The position numbers were made by a program, and so were the translations under genes. Below the pieces are notes generated by a model. The model saw nothing but the letters and a program-made list of their open reading frames with translations, did no database searches and was not told the origin of the DNA. From Butyrivibrio sp. (GTDB taxonomy: Bacteria > Bacillota > Clostridia > Lachnospirales > Lachnospiraceae), in the NCBI GenBank assembly GCA_023664865.1, contig JAMPEU010000011.1, positions 43,115 to 107,114 on the forward strand: DNA of 64,000 bases, written 5' to 3'. This document shows positions 55,805 through 64,000 of this stretch, piece by piece (within the stretch, counting starts at the first letter, position 1; each line of letters starts with the position of its first letter).

Positions 55805-56736
55805 TTAAGCCATCTTGCGTTTTATATCGACTACATTATTTTTATTTTTTGTAACAATTTTTTCAATATCCATAGATGATTTTTCATTTGTTACATGTGT
55901 GTATAAATCCATTGTCATTTTAAGGCTTGCATGACCTAAATAACTTTGTACTACTTTTGCATCAACACCATTTTCAAAACATCTTGTGGCGAATGTGTGC
56001 CGAAACGTATGACCACTAAATATCTCGAACTGATTGTCAAATGACCTTGTAAGATTTATCTGACGTATAATTGCCTTGATTGCATTGGAATAAATCTGAG
56101 AATTAAGCGGAGTATTAAACCTTGTTACAAATAGATACTCATTTTGTTGTTTAGGTCTTTTTTGTGATATTATTTTTTGAGATCTATTTGTTTTTCGAGA
56201 TACATACGGCAAATACTGTTTATGGGTACTTTACGATAACTTTGTTTTGTCTTTGGTGGCTCAAGATGAAATGTCTTTCTATTATCTGTAAGATATTTTT
56301 GGTATACAAGCGTTTTATTTACATCTATAAAACCATTTTTCAGGTCAATATCTTTTAATTGTAATGCAAACAATTCGCCTGGTCGTAACCCTGTATTAAC
56401 TGCCACATTAAACAAATTATCATAAAATGTATTATTACAATAGTCAAAAAATAACATCTGTTCTTCTAAGGTGAGCGACTTTGCTTTTATTTCTTTATCT
56501 GCTCTTAATTTTACACCACTGACAGGGTTGTTAATAATTAAATTATCTTCAACTGCCCTTTGTAACATATCTCGCAAAATAACTTTTATTTTATCTTGTC
56601 GTTCATACCCATAATTATTATCACTCGCTAAATCTATCAGTTTTTGAATATCAGATTTTACAAGTGAATTAATATTTCTGCTACCAATATAAGGAGATAT
56701 ATTTTTCCAATATATATGCGTATATTCCCTTTTCAT
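55805..56736 (-). pseudogene. Tyrosine recombinase (integrase), truncated and frameshifted
   Basis: Two overlapping frames together make one integrase. The first (56170-56736) has the core-binding part and GLRPGELFALQLKDIDL with the first catalytic Arg. The second (55805-56212) has [15 protein letters not shown] (second His/Arg) and [16 protein letters not shown] with the Tyr nucleophile. They are joined at a minus-strand A6 run (56173-56178) followed by TAA; one more A restores the frame. The usual N-terminal arm-binding domain is missing and no ribosome binding site is seen, the frame starting beside the palindrome at 56741-56776. Confidence 0.85.
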
Positions 56737-56740
56737 CTAA

Positions 56741-56776
56741 TTAAGGAACTTAGTTATATATAACTAAGTTCCTTAA
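56741..56776. repeat. 36-bp perfect palindrome
   Basis: TTAAGGAACTTAGTTATA followed by its exact reverse complement. It sits at the 5' break of the integrase remnant. Confidence 0.9.
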
Positions 56777-57072
56777 CATATAATAACATATATGTCAATA
56801 CATGCTATTTATTAAATTTTTATAAGATATTTGTTAATTTTTTATTATAAAACTACAAAATTATAATAAAAATTGTAGACAATCAATATTTTATATAGTA
56901 TTATTTATTTACTGGAAATATTTTACATATTTATATTTTACTTGACAAATAAGATTATATATGATACATGAAGTTTTGTTGTCAATAAAATAATACAAAA
57001 TATCCGATTAAAAAGTGTTTAACACTTTTTATATATATTAATAAAATATATTAAAGGATGGAGGAAATGAAT
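56777..57072. other. Very AT-rich gap without a gene
   Basis: About 300 bases of strongly AT-rich sequence. It holds a perfect hairpin AAAAAGTGT / ACACTTTTT (57010-57030) just before the small gene at 57073, which could be an operator or attenuator, and a TTGACA at about 56941-56946 without a well-spaced -10 box. No coding sequence is seen. Confidence 0.5.
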
Positions 57073-57255
57073 ATGTTGGCAACAGAAGGATTGCAGAAGT
57101 TTTTATCAGGCGAAGATAAGCCAAAGGATTATAAAGATTATAATAATGATCATGACTTTGGCAAAGTTTTGCAATATTGTGGGGATGGTGTTGTTCATAA
57201 TCGTGAATTATTATGTTCTGACGGACAAAAGCGTTTTTTTTCATTTGATAACTAA
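57073..57255 (+). CDS. Small hypothetical protein of the integrated element
   Basis: A 60-residue acidic protein (LATEGLQKFLSGEDKPKDYK, CGDGVVHNRELLCSDGQKRF). GGAGG lies eight bases before the ATG at 57073; two ATGs slightly upstream are too close to it. The family is not recognised. It lies 17 bp before the next gene, so the two are probably co-expressed. Confidence 0.55.
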   Translation: MLATEGLQKFLSGEDKPKDYKDYNNDHDFGKVLQYCGDGVVHNRELLCSDGQKRFFSFDN

Positions 57256-57272
57256 GGAGGAAACAGATACAA

Positions 57273-57938
57273 ATGAAAACTAATCAGTCTAAACCATCAG
57301 ACACATATAAATTTCTATATTATAACATTATTGAAGAACTACTCTTTCAAATATGTAATAATAATATTAATTATTGTGTACAACATTACATAGGAAAAGA
57401 TGAATTTCATATTGCAATTTGGAAAAAATTTGAAGAATATAAAGAAAAAGCTTTATTAAATATGGGGAGCGAACGATTAGATCGACATAAGCTGGCTTCA
57501 TGTATATGTGGTGCTATTATAGAAGTAAAACCTCTAATGGGATTTAATGGTGCAAAAATCAGAAAAAATGCAAATGAAGTTTTTGCGTTATATGTTGGTC
57601 TAAATGTAATAAAATATTATATGATGTATGACTTCATTGAAGGTATAAATGTATCACTAGAAGGTAAGGTTAATATTCATAAATATTTACAAAGTAATTT
57701 TGATATGACATTCCCTTCTGGTGATGAAAATATATGTGATGTTCAGGAATATAAGGAAAATCTTATAAATGCTTTATATTGGACACATAATGTATGCGAA
57801 ATATCGCAAAAAGAATGTTTTCATTATGATATTTGGGCATATTCAAAATTATTTTATCATTTAGAAAGATATAATAAACCAATAATGGAAAACGTCTATA
57901 ATAAATATCTTAGAGAACTAAAAGGGCAGGATAACTAA
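57273..57938 (+). CDS. Hypothetical protein of the integrated element
   Basis: A 221-residue, largely alpha-helical protein with several cysteines (SERLDRHKLASCICGAIIEV, FALYVGLNVIKYYMMYDFIE). I do not recognise it. AAGGAGG precedes the ATG. Codon use is highly AT-biased like its neighbours, which fits a phage or integrative element origin. Confidence 0.65.
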   Translation: MKTNQSKPSDTYKFLYYNIIEELLFQICNNNINYCVQHYIGKDEFHIAIWKKFEEYKEKALLNMGSERLDRHKLASCICGAIIEVKPLMGFNGAKIRKNANEVFALYVGLNVIKYYMMYDFIEGINVSLEGKVNIHKYLQSNFDMTFPSGDENICDVQEYKENLINALYWTHNVCEISQKECFHYDIWAYSKLFYHLERYNKPIMENVYNKYLRELKGQDN

Positions 57939-58045
57939 TTTCCTGCTCTTTTTATTATTGTATTATTCTTTTATTTTTTTATTATTTCTATTTTGACTCT
58001 GCCTTATGATATTTGTAATGTTCCCAATAGTATTAAAACCAACTT

Positions 58046-58675
58046 TTACGTTTTTAATACCATCTTTGCAACACAGCGACATATTTTTGTTTCATTAAAT
58101 CCACCTATATCAGCATAATTAGGATTAAGAGAACGTAAACAATATGAACCATCTTCTAATAATATTTTTCGTTTAAACACCACTTTAGTTATTTCATCTT
58201 CTGTTATACAAAAAATGCCGTAATCATTATAATCACAGTCATCTAGTTGTTTAACAAAGATTACTTGACCATTCTTAAAAGTAGTCTCCATACTATCGCC
58301 TTCGATTATAATACCAAATTGTGTTTCACTGGGTATCTGAGTTTTATCAAAAAACCTATATTCATCAATATATTTACTATAATCGTTTGTTTGTATTCCA
58401 AGTCCAGCAGCAGCTTTCTGTTTTAGTATTGGGATTGGAATAACATTTGATGTTTTTGTTGTTACTACCTGTTTTATATCCGTCCTACTAATTAAATAAT
58501 CAACTGAATAATTAAGATGTTCTGCAATTTTAATAATTGAACTAGCTGTTGGTTTAGTTCTGCCACTCTTCCAGTCACTTATGTTGCCACTAGATATTCC
58601 TGTAGCCTTAGATATCTTTGCCGCTACTCCCCTATCTTCTTCTAATAATGCAAAAAAGTTTGTTAAATCAAGCAT
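58046..58675 (-). CDS. LexA/CI-type self-cleaving repressor (HTH + S24 peptidase)
   Basis: A 209-residue repressor. The XRE helix-turn-helix covers about 17-65 (AAKISKATGISSGNISDWKS). The S24 domain has a cleavage-type Ala90-Gly91 in QKAAAGLG, nucleophile Ser128 in IEGDSMETTF, and the lysine partner in TKVVFKRK (Lys168 or Lys164). Such repressors are cut with RecA help after DNA damage. AAGGAG precedes the ATG at 58675. It is divergent from the NTPase gene, with a shared operator region. Confidence 0.9.
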   Translation of the reverse strand: MLDLTNFFALLEEDRGVAAKISKATGISSGNISDWKSGRTKPTASSIIKIAEHLNYSVDYLISRTDIKQVVTTKTSNVIPIPILKQKAAAGLGIQTNDYSKYIDEYRFFDKTQIPSETQFGIIIEGDSMETTFKNGQVIFVKQLDDCDYNDYGIFCITEDEITKVVFKRKILLEDGSYCLRSLNPNYADIGGFNETKICRCVAKMVLKT

Positions 58676-58743
58676 ACGTCTATTCTCCTTGACCATAATT
58701 ATATCATAGGAAATGTTTTTAGAAAAGATTTTTGTTTACAGCC

Positions 58744-58783
58744 TCGTAAATAAGTGTTAATATTAATTTACTCGCATTTACGA
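58744..58783. promoter_or_regulatory. Candidate operators between repressor and NTPase gene
   Basis: TCGTAAAT (58744-58751) and ATTTACGA (58776-58783) form a perfect inverted pair, with a further ATTTACTCG half-site at 58766. They lie in the 177-bp divergent gap, as expected for CI/LexA-type binding sites. Confidence 0.6.
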
Positions 58784-58852
58784 ATATTTATACAAAACAT
58801 ATGTTCTCATTGTAGAATATGGTAAATAATGGTAGAATTAAGGAGGTAACTA

Positions 58853-60988
58853 ATGGTAAGTACATGGGAAAAGAATTTAAACGTTTCTTTATGCAATACA
58901 ATGGAGAATAATATTATGGGATTGGCAAATATACTTAGTTCTATCAATAAGACTGAAAATACTTTTTTATTAAATGAAAATTATCAAACTATTCGTTATA
59001 TAAAACCAGAGGAATATAAACAATCAGTATTTGAGTATGTTGAGCCTAAATTTAATGAATGTTCTACAAACAATTCATTGCATCCAAGATTTTTATTATT
59101 TTCTGCTCCTGGTGCAACCGGGAAGACAGCATTAGCAAAATATATTTGCTATTCTAAAAACGGAATATATTGGGACTTGCCAGATAATAAGGTTGCTGAA
59201 TATAGTTTTAATGGAGCAATCTCTAAGGCTGTAGGTTATCCAAATATGAGTCATTTCATTGAAAGTATTATAAATGGAGATAACTTTTTTGTAATAGATG
59301 CATTTGATGAAGCAGAAGCGGGTTCTGGAAGAACTGGTATTGAGTTCTTTTTAAGGGATTTAAATGATGTTACCCAAACATCTAAAAAAATATGTGCCAT
59401 TTTATTAGCCAGAACTGAAAGTGCAATTTTTATTAAAAATTATTTTAATACTAATAATATACCATACAAACATTTTGAAGTGGGATATTTTGCAGAATAT
59501 AATGCAAAAACATATATTAAAAATGGATTAAAGAGGATTAATATTGCTGTTACCAATCTTGTTTCTACATGTATTGATGAGCAATTCAAAGAAATAAAAA
59601 GAATATTAAACGAAACAGATTCAGAAAGTTTTCTTGGGTATGCCCCTGTTTTAAACGCACTCACTGCTTCTTATGACAATGATAGAAATACATTAAATCT
59701 ATTGAAAAAAATTGGTAATGTAGATAATAATTTTGAATTAATGAAACAAATACTGGAAGACTTATTGCTACGAGAACGGGGAAAATTTATCAAAGCTCTT
59801 AAAGTAAAAATCTCTAAAATAACTACTTGCTCAGAATCAATATACGACAATAACGAACAGATTCTTAGGCTTTTTGGTATGATTCTATTTAATGATACAA
59901 CTTTATTTACAAAAATAGACCAGAGTATACCTATCGAATTTAATGAAGAATATTTGGAAGTCATAAATACACAATTACCACAACATCCTTTTATACAAGC
60001 AAAAGAATATAATTCTAATGTATTTTATGATTTTACTGGTACTACTTTTCGTGATTTTATAATTGCCTACAATTTATCTTCAGAAGATACTTATGATTTT
60101 GTAGATGAATATTTATCGGAACATAATAAGTATTGTCCATCTCAAATGTTAATACAATTTTATAATCAAATTTCTGATAGAAAAGTCAGGGGACGGCATA
60201 TTCCATTGATGTATAATTCTTTTAAAGCATATGCTAAATTTGGTGATGAAATATTTGTGCATATTAATGGAATCAACAATGATTGTTCTATTGAATTTAG
60301 TCTTAAACGTGGTAAATCAATTATTTCAAAAATTGAATTTGATATAATAGATTTAGAGAATGGAATATATATTAATCAATTATCTAACTGTTATATTGAT
60401 GTTTGTGGAAAAGTTTATATAGGTGATTTATCTGGTGAATCTAGGATAGCTAATTCAACTATTAATTGTGATGAAATAATATGGAGAAATGAATATATTT
60501 CTATTGAAGCATTTTCTCCTGGAATATGTGAATTAAATACGAAAAAATTTAATTATATTACAAATACGATTCCGAGATTTGAAATCAAAACAGATAATAA
60601 AGAAAATTTAAAAATAATATGTCAATCAATGAATGGTTATTATAAATTATTACCATATAAATATGATGAGTTAAAACAAGAAGATGAGGATGATTTTATA
60701 CGTTTTGCTAATCTAATAAGACGTATATTTAGTTGTTTAAGATCTCATAGCAAAGATACTCCTGCAAGAAAAATGGATTTTATTGATAATCGGATTATTA
60801 GTTCTAACACAAAGAAGGAGGAAATATTAGAGTTTTTATTAAAAAAACATATTTTATATACTGATCAACAAAACTGGCTATATAAACTTGATACAAATAA
60901 ACTTTCAGATTTTTCAATTAACTGGAATGAAGCCAGAGATGGAAACTATAATTCTTTAAATAATTTATATCAAAAATTTATAAAATAA
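58853..60988 (+). CDS. Large P-loop NTPase of unknown function under LexA-like control
   Basis: A 711-residue protein. Walker A is APGATGKT (85-92) and Walker B FFVIDAFDEAEA (145-156), with LLARTES as a possible sensor, giving a STAND/AAA-like NTPase core to about residue 300. The C-terminal half is unlike anything I can name; residues about 470-600 look beta-rich (CYIDVCGKVYIGDLSGESRI), the end helical. AAGGAGG lies six bases before the ATG. Position in an element with a divergent damage-responsive repressor suggests a defence or stress effector; this is inference. Confidence 0.7.
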   Translation: MVSTWEKNLNVSLCNTMENNIMGLANILSSINKTENTFLLNENYQTIRYIKPEEYKQSVFEYVEPKFNECSTNNSLHPRFLLFSAPGATGKTALAKYICYSKNGIYWDLPDNKVAEYSFNGAISKAVGYPNMSHFIESIINGDNFFVIDAFDEAEAGSGRTGIEFFLRDLNDVTQTSKKICAILLARTESAIFIKNYFNTNNIPYKHFEVGYFAEYNAKTYIKNGLKRINIAVTNLVSTCIDEQFKEIKRILNETDSESFLGYAPVLNALTASYDNDRNTLNLLKKIGNVDNNFELMKQILEDLLLRERGKFIKALKVKISKITTCSESIYDNNEQILRLFGMILFNDTTLFTKIDQSIPIEFNEEYLEVINTQLPQHPFIQAKEYNSNVFYDFTGTTFRDFIIAYNLSSEDTYDFVDEYLSEHNKYCPSQMLIQFYNQISDRKVRGRHIPLMYNSFKAYAKFGDEIFVHINGINNDCSIEFSLKRGKSIISKIEFDIIDLENGIYINQLSNCYIDVCGKVYIGDLSGESRIANSTINCDEIIWRNEYISIEAFSPGICELNTKKFNYITNTIPRFEIKTDNKENLKIICQSMNGYYKLLPYKYDELKQEDEDDFIRFANLIRRIFSCLRSHSKDTPARKMDFIDNRIISSNTKKEEILEFLLKKHILYTDQQNWLYKLDTNKLSDFSINWNEARDGNYNSLNNLYQKFIK

Positions 60989-61162
60989 AAGTTATCTAAT
61001 AATATCTTTTATTTTGCCTACTATTTTATATTAAGAATATATACTCCTATTTTGGTAGCCATAACATTTATTCGGCAAAATACTATTATATATATTAATA
61101 GTTAGTATGGTTTATAGAGCAATCTTATTATTCAAAATTATATAAAAGGATGTGATAAAAAT

Positions 61163-61327
61163 TTAAAAATCCGAGTTACACTCATTACAATGCCACTGTT
61201 TATGTCTTTTAGTACCAAATATACCGAAAATTGCTGTATTTACTACTTTGCTGGTTGTAGTAATTTTCTTAGTATTGGTACTATGACAATATGGACATTC
61301 TACTATTGGTTTATTTGCGTTTACCAA
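61163..61327 (-). CDS. Small zinc-ribbon protein
   Basis: A 54-residue frame starting with TTG at 61327 and overlapping the preceding gene by 17 bp. It has CPYCHSTNTKKITTTSKVVN, FGIFGTKR and a C-terminal CNEC. The layout CPxCxSTxxKKI..SKV..FGxF..CxxC is shared with the C-terminal half of the 62625-62966 protein. No strong ribosome binding site is seen; translational coupling is likely if it is expressed. Confidence 0.55.
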   Translation of the reverse strand: MVNANKPIVECPYCHSTNTKKITTTSKVVNTAIFGIFGTKRHKQWHCNECNSDF

Positions 61328-62456
61328 TAACTACTTCATCAATAATTACCTCTGGAACATCACCAGTTTTATAATTGGCTATAAATTCACGATCTTGTTG
61401 CCATTTTGCTACGGCTTCTTCATAATTAGATAAATTTATTTTTCTTGCAATGTTTGTATCAAGCATTGAGAGAATTTCATGTTGTGTAATTCCATAGTTT
61501 TCAATGATATTAGCTAATATAATTTTTCTCTGGGCAAAAGTATAATTATAACCTTGCTTAATTACATTATATCCAAGCCTATGCACTTTAGACTCTGTTC
61601 CAGAATATGAAGAATTTTTATGTTTTGCAATATATTCTGGTGTTTCATCTATCACATGGCATAATAAAGTTCCTTTTTGTTTAATAGATTTAAAGTCTGT
61701 TTTCAAGATTATGTGCTGGTTGCATTCCTTACAATAAGCCGCAGGGACTTTAATATCAATTACTTTATTGTTATTTGTTGTTAAAACTTTTATTATTGCT
61801 GTTACAGATATAAGATGATGTTCTTCAAAAACACATTTTCTATTGTGTGAAAGTACAATGGCTTTTACATATTGAGGGTTTTTAGACAATTGTGTGTCTG
61901 CTATATTGTGTTTCTGCTGTTGACTACCTATTTGTTGAGACAGGTGTTTACCTTTTGTCAACAATATATTAGGATTTTTACATTTAAATGAACGAGGATT
62001 ACACATATCATTAAAATAAGTACAAATCTTATTATTAAAATATAAACAATTTTTAATAGCTTTAGTATATATTATAATTGTTTTTTGTTTCTTAACTTTT
62101 TCATACGGAATTTCTTGAATTGTTTTACCATTACGTTTAATATTTGAATTATTCTTTTTTCTTTTTACAGATGTGTTTTTAGTTTTCTTACTATTTTTAA
62201 TTTTGGGATTATAAGTCGATTTTTCACGCCATATAGATGTTTCTGTATTATAATAGTGTACTTTATCACTTAATTTTTGTCCTTCTTTTTCTGCAAGATT
62301 ATATAATATATTATAATTATTTTTTGTGAAAAAATATGAATGACATTCTGGACATTCTAAACAGGAATATTTTTTATAATTAGGACAATGCACTGTGCTG
62401 TTAATAAGCTCTGTATTACAAAATGGACATTCATGTAAATTAAATGTTGTACTCAT
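61311..62456 (-). CDS. Zinc-finger protein of unknown function
   Basis: A 381-residue protein. The N terminus has CPFCNTEL..CLECPECHSYF, a zinc-ribbon pair. A Lys/Asn-rich linker (about 85-125) follows, then more Cys pairs (CNPRSFKC, YCKECNQH), and a helical C-terminal domain (GYNYTFAQRKIILANIIENY, EEAVAKWQQDREFIANYKTG). I do not recognise the family. Its AT-rich composition matches the surrounding element. The 60989-61162 gap before it shows nothing. Confidence 0.65.
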   Translation of the reverse strand: MSTTFNLHECPFCNTELINSTVHCPNYKKYSCLECPECHSYFFTKNNYNILYNLAEKEGQKLSDKVHYYNTETSIWREKSTYNPKIKNSKKTKNTSVKRKKNNSNIKRNGKTIQEIPYEKVKKQKTIIIYTKAIKNCLYFNNKICTYFNDMCNPRSFKCKNPNILLTKGKHLSQQIGSQQQKHNIADTQLSKNPQYVKAIVLSHNRKCVFEEHHLISVTAIIKVLTTNNNKVIDIKVPAAYCKECNQHIILKTDFKSIKQKGTLLCHVIDETPEYIAKHKNSSYSGTESKVHRLGYNVIKQGYNYTFAQRKIILANIIENYGITQHEILSMLDTNIARKINLSNYEEAVAKWQQDREFIANYKTGDVPEVIIDEVVIGKRK

Positions 62457-62540
62457 ATCATAAATCCTTTATGTGTTGTATATTACAACTTTAACATAAT
62501 TAGCAAAATATAGATATACAGAACATATTTTCGTATAAAT

Positions 62541-62596
62541 AAAAGCACTGTATAAGCTATATTAGAAAATTTTAATGTATCTTATAGAGTGCTTTT
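62541..62596 (-). terminator. Terminator hairpin behind the 62625-62966 gene
   Basis: AAAAGCACT / AGTGCTTTT with an adjoining TATAAG / CTTATA stem; on the minus strand TTTTATTTAT follows. Confidence 0.6.
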
Positions 62597-62624
62597 ACTC
62601 TAATAAATTTAAAAGGAAGTGATA

Positions 62625-62966
62625 TTACCACTTATATCCACAATTGTTACAACAAAATTGGTTTCTTGCTGTTTTGCTAAATAAACCAAACATGGTAGCC
62701 CCTGCTACTTTTGACATTGTAGATATCTTTTTAATATCTGTGCTGTTGCAGGTTGGGCATTTAGGCACATTAATATTTATTTGTGTTTGTTCTACTGATT
62801 TTGCTTTTTCTTCTTCCCAAAATTGTTTGAGTTCTTCGCTTGCATAAATATCTTCATAATGTTTGCAGTTTTTACAAAATATTGATTTTCTATCTTCATC
62901 ATCAAAAAATACTTGATTGGTGGAACCACATAGTTTGCAAGGTTTATTATAAGGTCTATATGACAT
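62625..62966 (-). CDS. Double zinc-ribbon protein
   Basis: A 113-residue protein with two zinc ribbons: CKLCGSTNQV..FCKNCKHY in the first half and CPTCNSTDIKKISTMSKVAG..CCNNCGYKW in the second. GAGG lies eight bases before the ATG at 62966. The second ribbon is a relative of the 54-residue protein at 61163-61327. Function unknown; similar small ribbons occur in phage and plasmid accessory regions. Confidence 0.7.
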   Translation of the reverse strand: MSYRPYNKPCKLCGSTNQVFFDDEDRKSIFCKNCKHYEDIYASEELKQFWEEEKAKSVEQTQININVPKCPTCNSTDIKKISTMSKVAGATMFGLFSKTARNQFCCNNCGYKW

Positions 62967-63049
62967 ATTTATTTCCTCACACAATTTTATATTTTTATTC
63001 ATTATATACTTATTTTATATTCAAATCAATAATTATCTACCACTAATTA

Positions 63050-63988
63050 TTGTCGTCACTGAAAAATGCGTTTGAAGATATATATAATGTAAGTATTGAT
63101 GTTGCAAATATTAAAAATGCAAAAGGAAACATTGATAAAATCGCTCTTGCACTTAAAGGATTAAATGCAGAACAATCGGTATATAGAATGGAGCTTGCAA
63201 AAAGTTCCGAAGAAGAAATTATTAGTGCTTTACGAAAAAATAAAATTGCTGAAGTTGATATTCAATCTGCATTAGCAAAAGATATGAATACGCTTGCTAC
63301 TACTGCAAATACAACAGCAACAAAGGCACAAACCGTTGCAGAAGAAGATGCTTTATTAGAACAATGGTTATTGATTAGTGGAGAAAAAGCAGAAACCGCC
63401 GCCGTAGTTGAGGGTACTGTAGCCACAAATGCAGATACAGTTGCTACAGTTGCTAATACATCTGCTAAAAGCGGAGAATTATTTATTATAACCTTGCTTA
63501 GAACTGCATGGATGAAATTAATTGCAGTTATAAAATCTCATCCATATTCTGCGGCAATTACAGCAATCGTAGCCGCTACTTATGGCGCAATTAAAGCGAG
63601 TGAGGCGTGGTCAAACAGACTCAAGAAACAAGCACAAGAATCATCAAACGCATATAAAGAGACATTAGAAGAAATTGAGTCAATCAATTCAGAATTACAA
63701 ACCAACGGTCAGCGTATTGATGAATTAAATGCAAAAGAAAATCTTACTCTTGTTGAGGCAGAGGAACTTGAAAGGCTAAAAGAATCTAACAGGGAACTAG
63801 AGAATACTCTTGCACTGAAAGAAAAATTAGCAGAACGAGAAAATACAAAAGCAAATAAAGATGCTGTTAAGTATTTTAACGAAGATACAGACCTTTATAA
63901 TTACGAAAGAGGTACATTTGACGCTACCCATATAGAAGTTGCTACTGTTGGCTGTAAAATTTATTTTACAAAGAAACCCCCGGAATAA
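63050..63988 (+). pseudogene. Phage tail tape-measure protein fragment
   Basis: A 312-residue frame with tape-measure character: alanine/threonine-rich repeats (LATTANTTATKAQTVAEEDA), a hydrophobic segment (AITAIVAATYGAIKASEAW) and a long coiled coil (IDELNAKENLTLVEAEELER). No ribosome binding site precedes the TTG at its left edge, and it ends with an unrelated-looking tail (HIEVATVGCKIYFTKKPPE). Both ends therefore look broken. Tape-measure proteins are usually far longer. Confidence 0.65.
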
Positions 63989-64000
63989 CCAGGGGAAGAA

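Noticed and set aside
55805-56212. Complete small integrase gene
   Set aside because: It lacks the core-binding domain and the first catalytic Arg, which are in the overlapping frame upstream; it is one half of a broken gene.

Overview
The window looks like the chromosome of a Firmicute of class Clostridia, most likely a Lachnospiraceae. Support comes from the gene order rnc-smc-ftsY and ylxM-ffh-rpsP-khpA, a single-chain glycyl-tRNA synthetase, an era-yqzL-recO cluster, a LoaP-type NusG paralogue heading a polysaccharide operon, a giant two-ASKHA-domain acyl-CoA dehydratase activase, and tiny family-specific proteins such as the 58-residue Cys-rich protein at 54040-54216. Nearly all core genes lie on the minus strand.

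Layout. 1-2712: translation and secretion genes (khpA start, rpsP, ffh, ylxM) and a VanZ-like protein. 2828-8180: a defence and stress island with an Rpn-family nuclease, an AbiE type IV toxin-antitoxin pair with its own promoter and operator, a SIR2-domain NADase-like protein, an orphan shortened RelB/DinJ antitoxin, and two copies of a ~165-bp repeat. 8247-21333: a 13-kb surface-polysaccharide operon read leftward from one promoter. Its leader starts in a (GACA)22 microsatellite, passes an intrinsic terminator, then encodes LoaP, glycosyltransferases, a methyltransferase, a TupA-like ATP-grasp protein, a Wzy-like polymerase, a Wzx-like flippase and an acyltransferase. 21539-28337: a second Rpn gene, fucO, a DUF1905/C39-like fusion, a GH25 lysozyme, a YitT protein and ilvA. 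28580-35964: ftsY-smc-rnc, acpP-plsX, rpmF-yceD. 36015-46734: alaS, glyQS, a lipoprotein, recO, yqzL, era, a DUF4349 lipoprotein and an M16C peptidase. 47095-49464: a conserved hypothetical, a sigma-like protein and a rhomboid-like protein. 49756-55655 holds, on the plus strand, the activase and metA, with two small minus-strand genes between them. 55704-64000: an AT-rich decayed prophage or integrative element with phased integrase-arm-type repeats, a broken integrase, a LexA/CI-type repressor divergent from a P-loop NTPase, zinc-ribbon proteins and a tape-measure fragment.

How it fits together. In many Firmicutes ftsY and ylxM-ffh are adjacent. Here about 26 kb separates them, with the defence island and polysaccharide locus inside. 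The polysaccharide operon appears to have three stacked control layers: a slippable tetranucleotide at the transcription start, a leader terminator, and a LoaP antiterminator encoded just after that terminator.

The most unusual signal outside genes is a family of large imperfect hairpins (four full copies, one miniature). The full copies sit 14-20 nt behind stop codons of minus-strand genes, have arms that differ between loci but stay complementary, and lack a U-tract. They look like a mobile or RNA-level repeat family that I cannot match to anything named.
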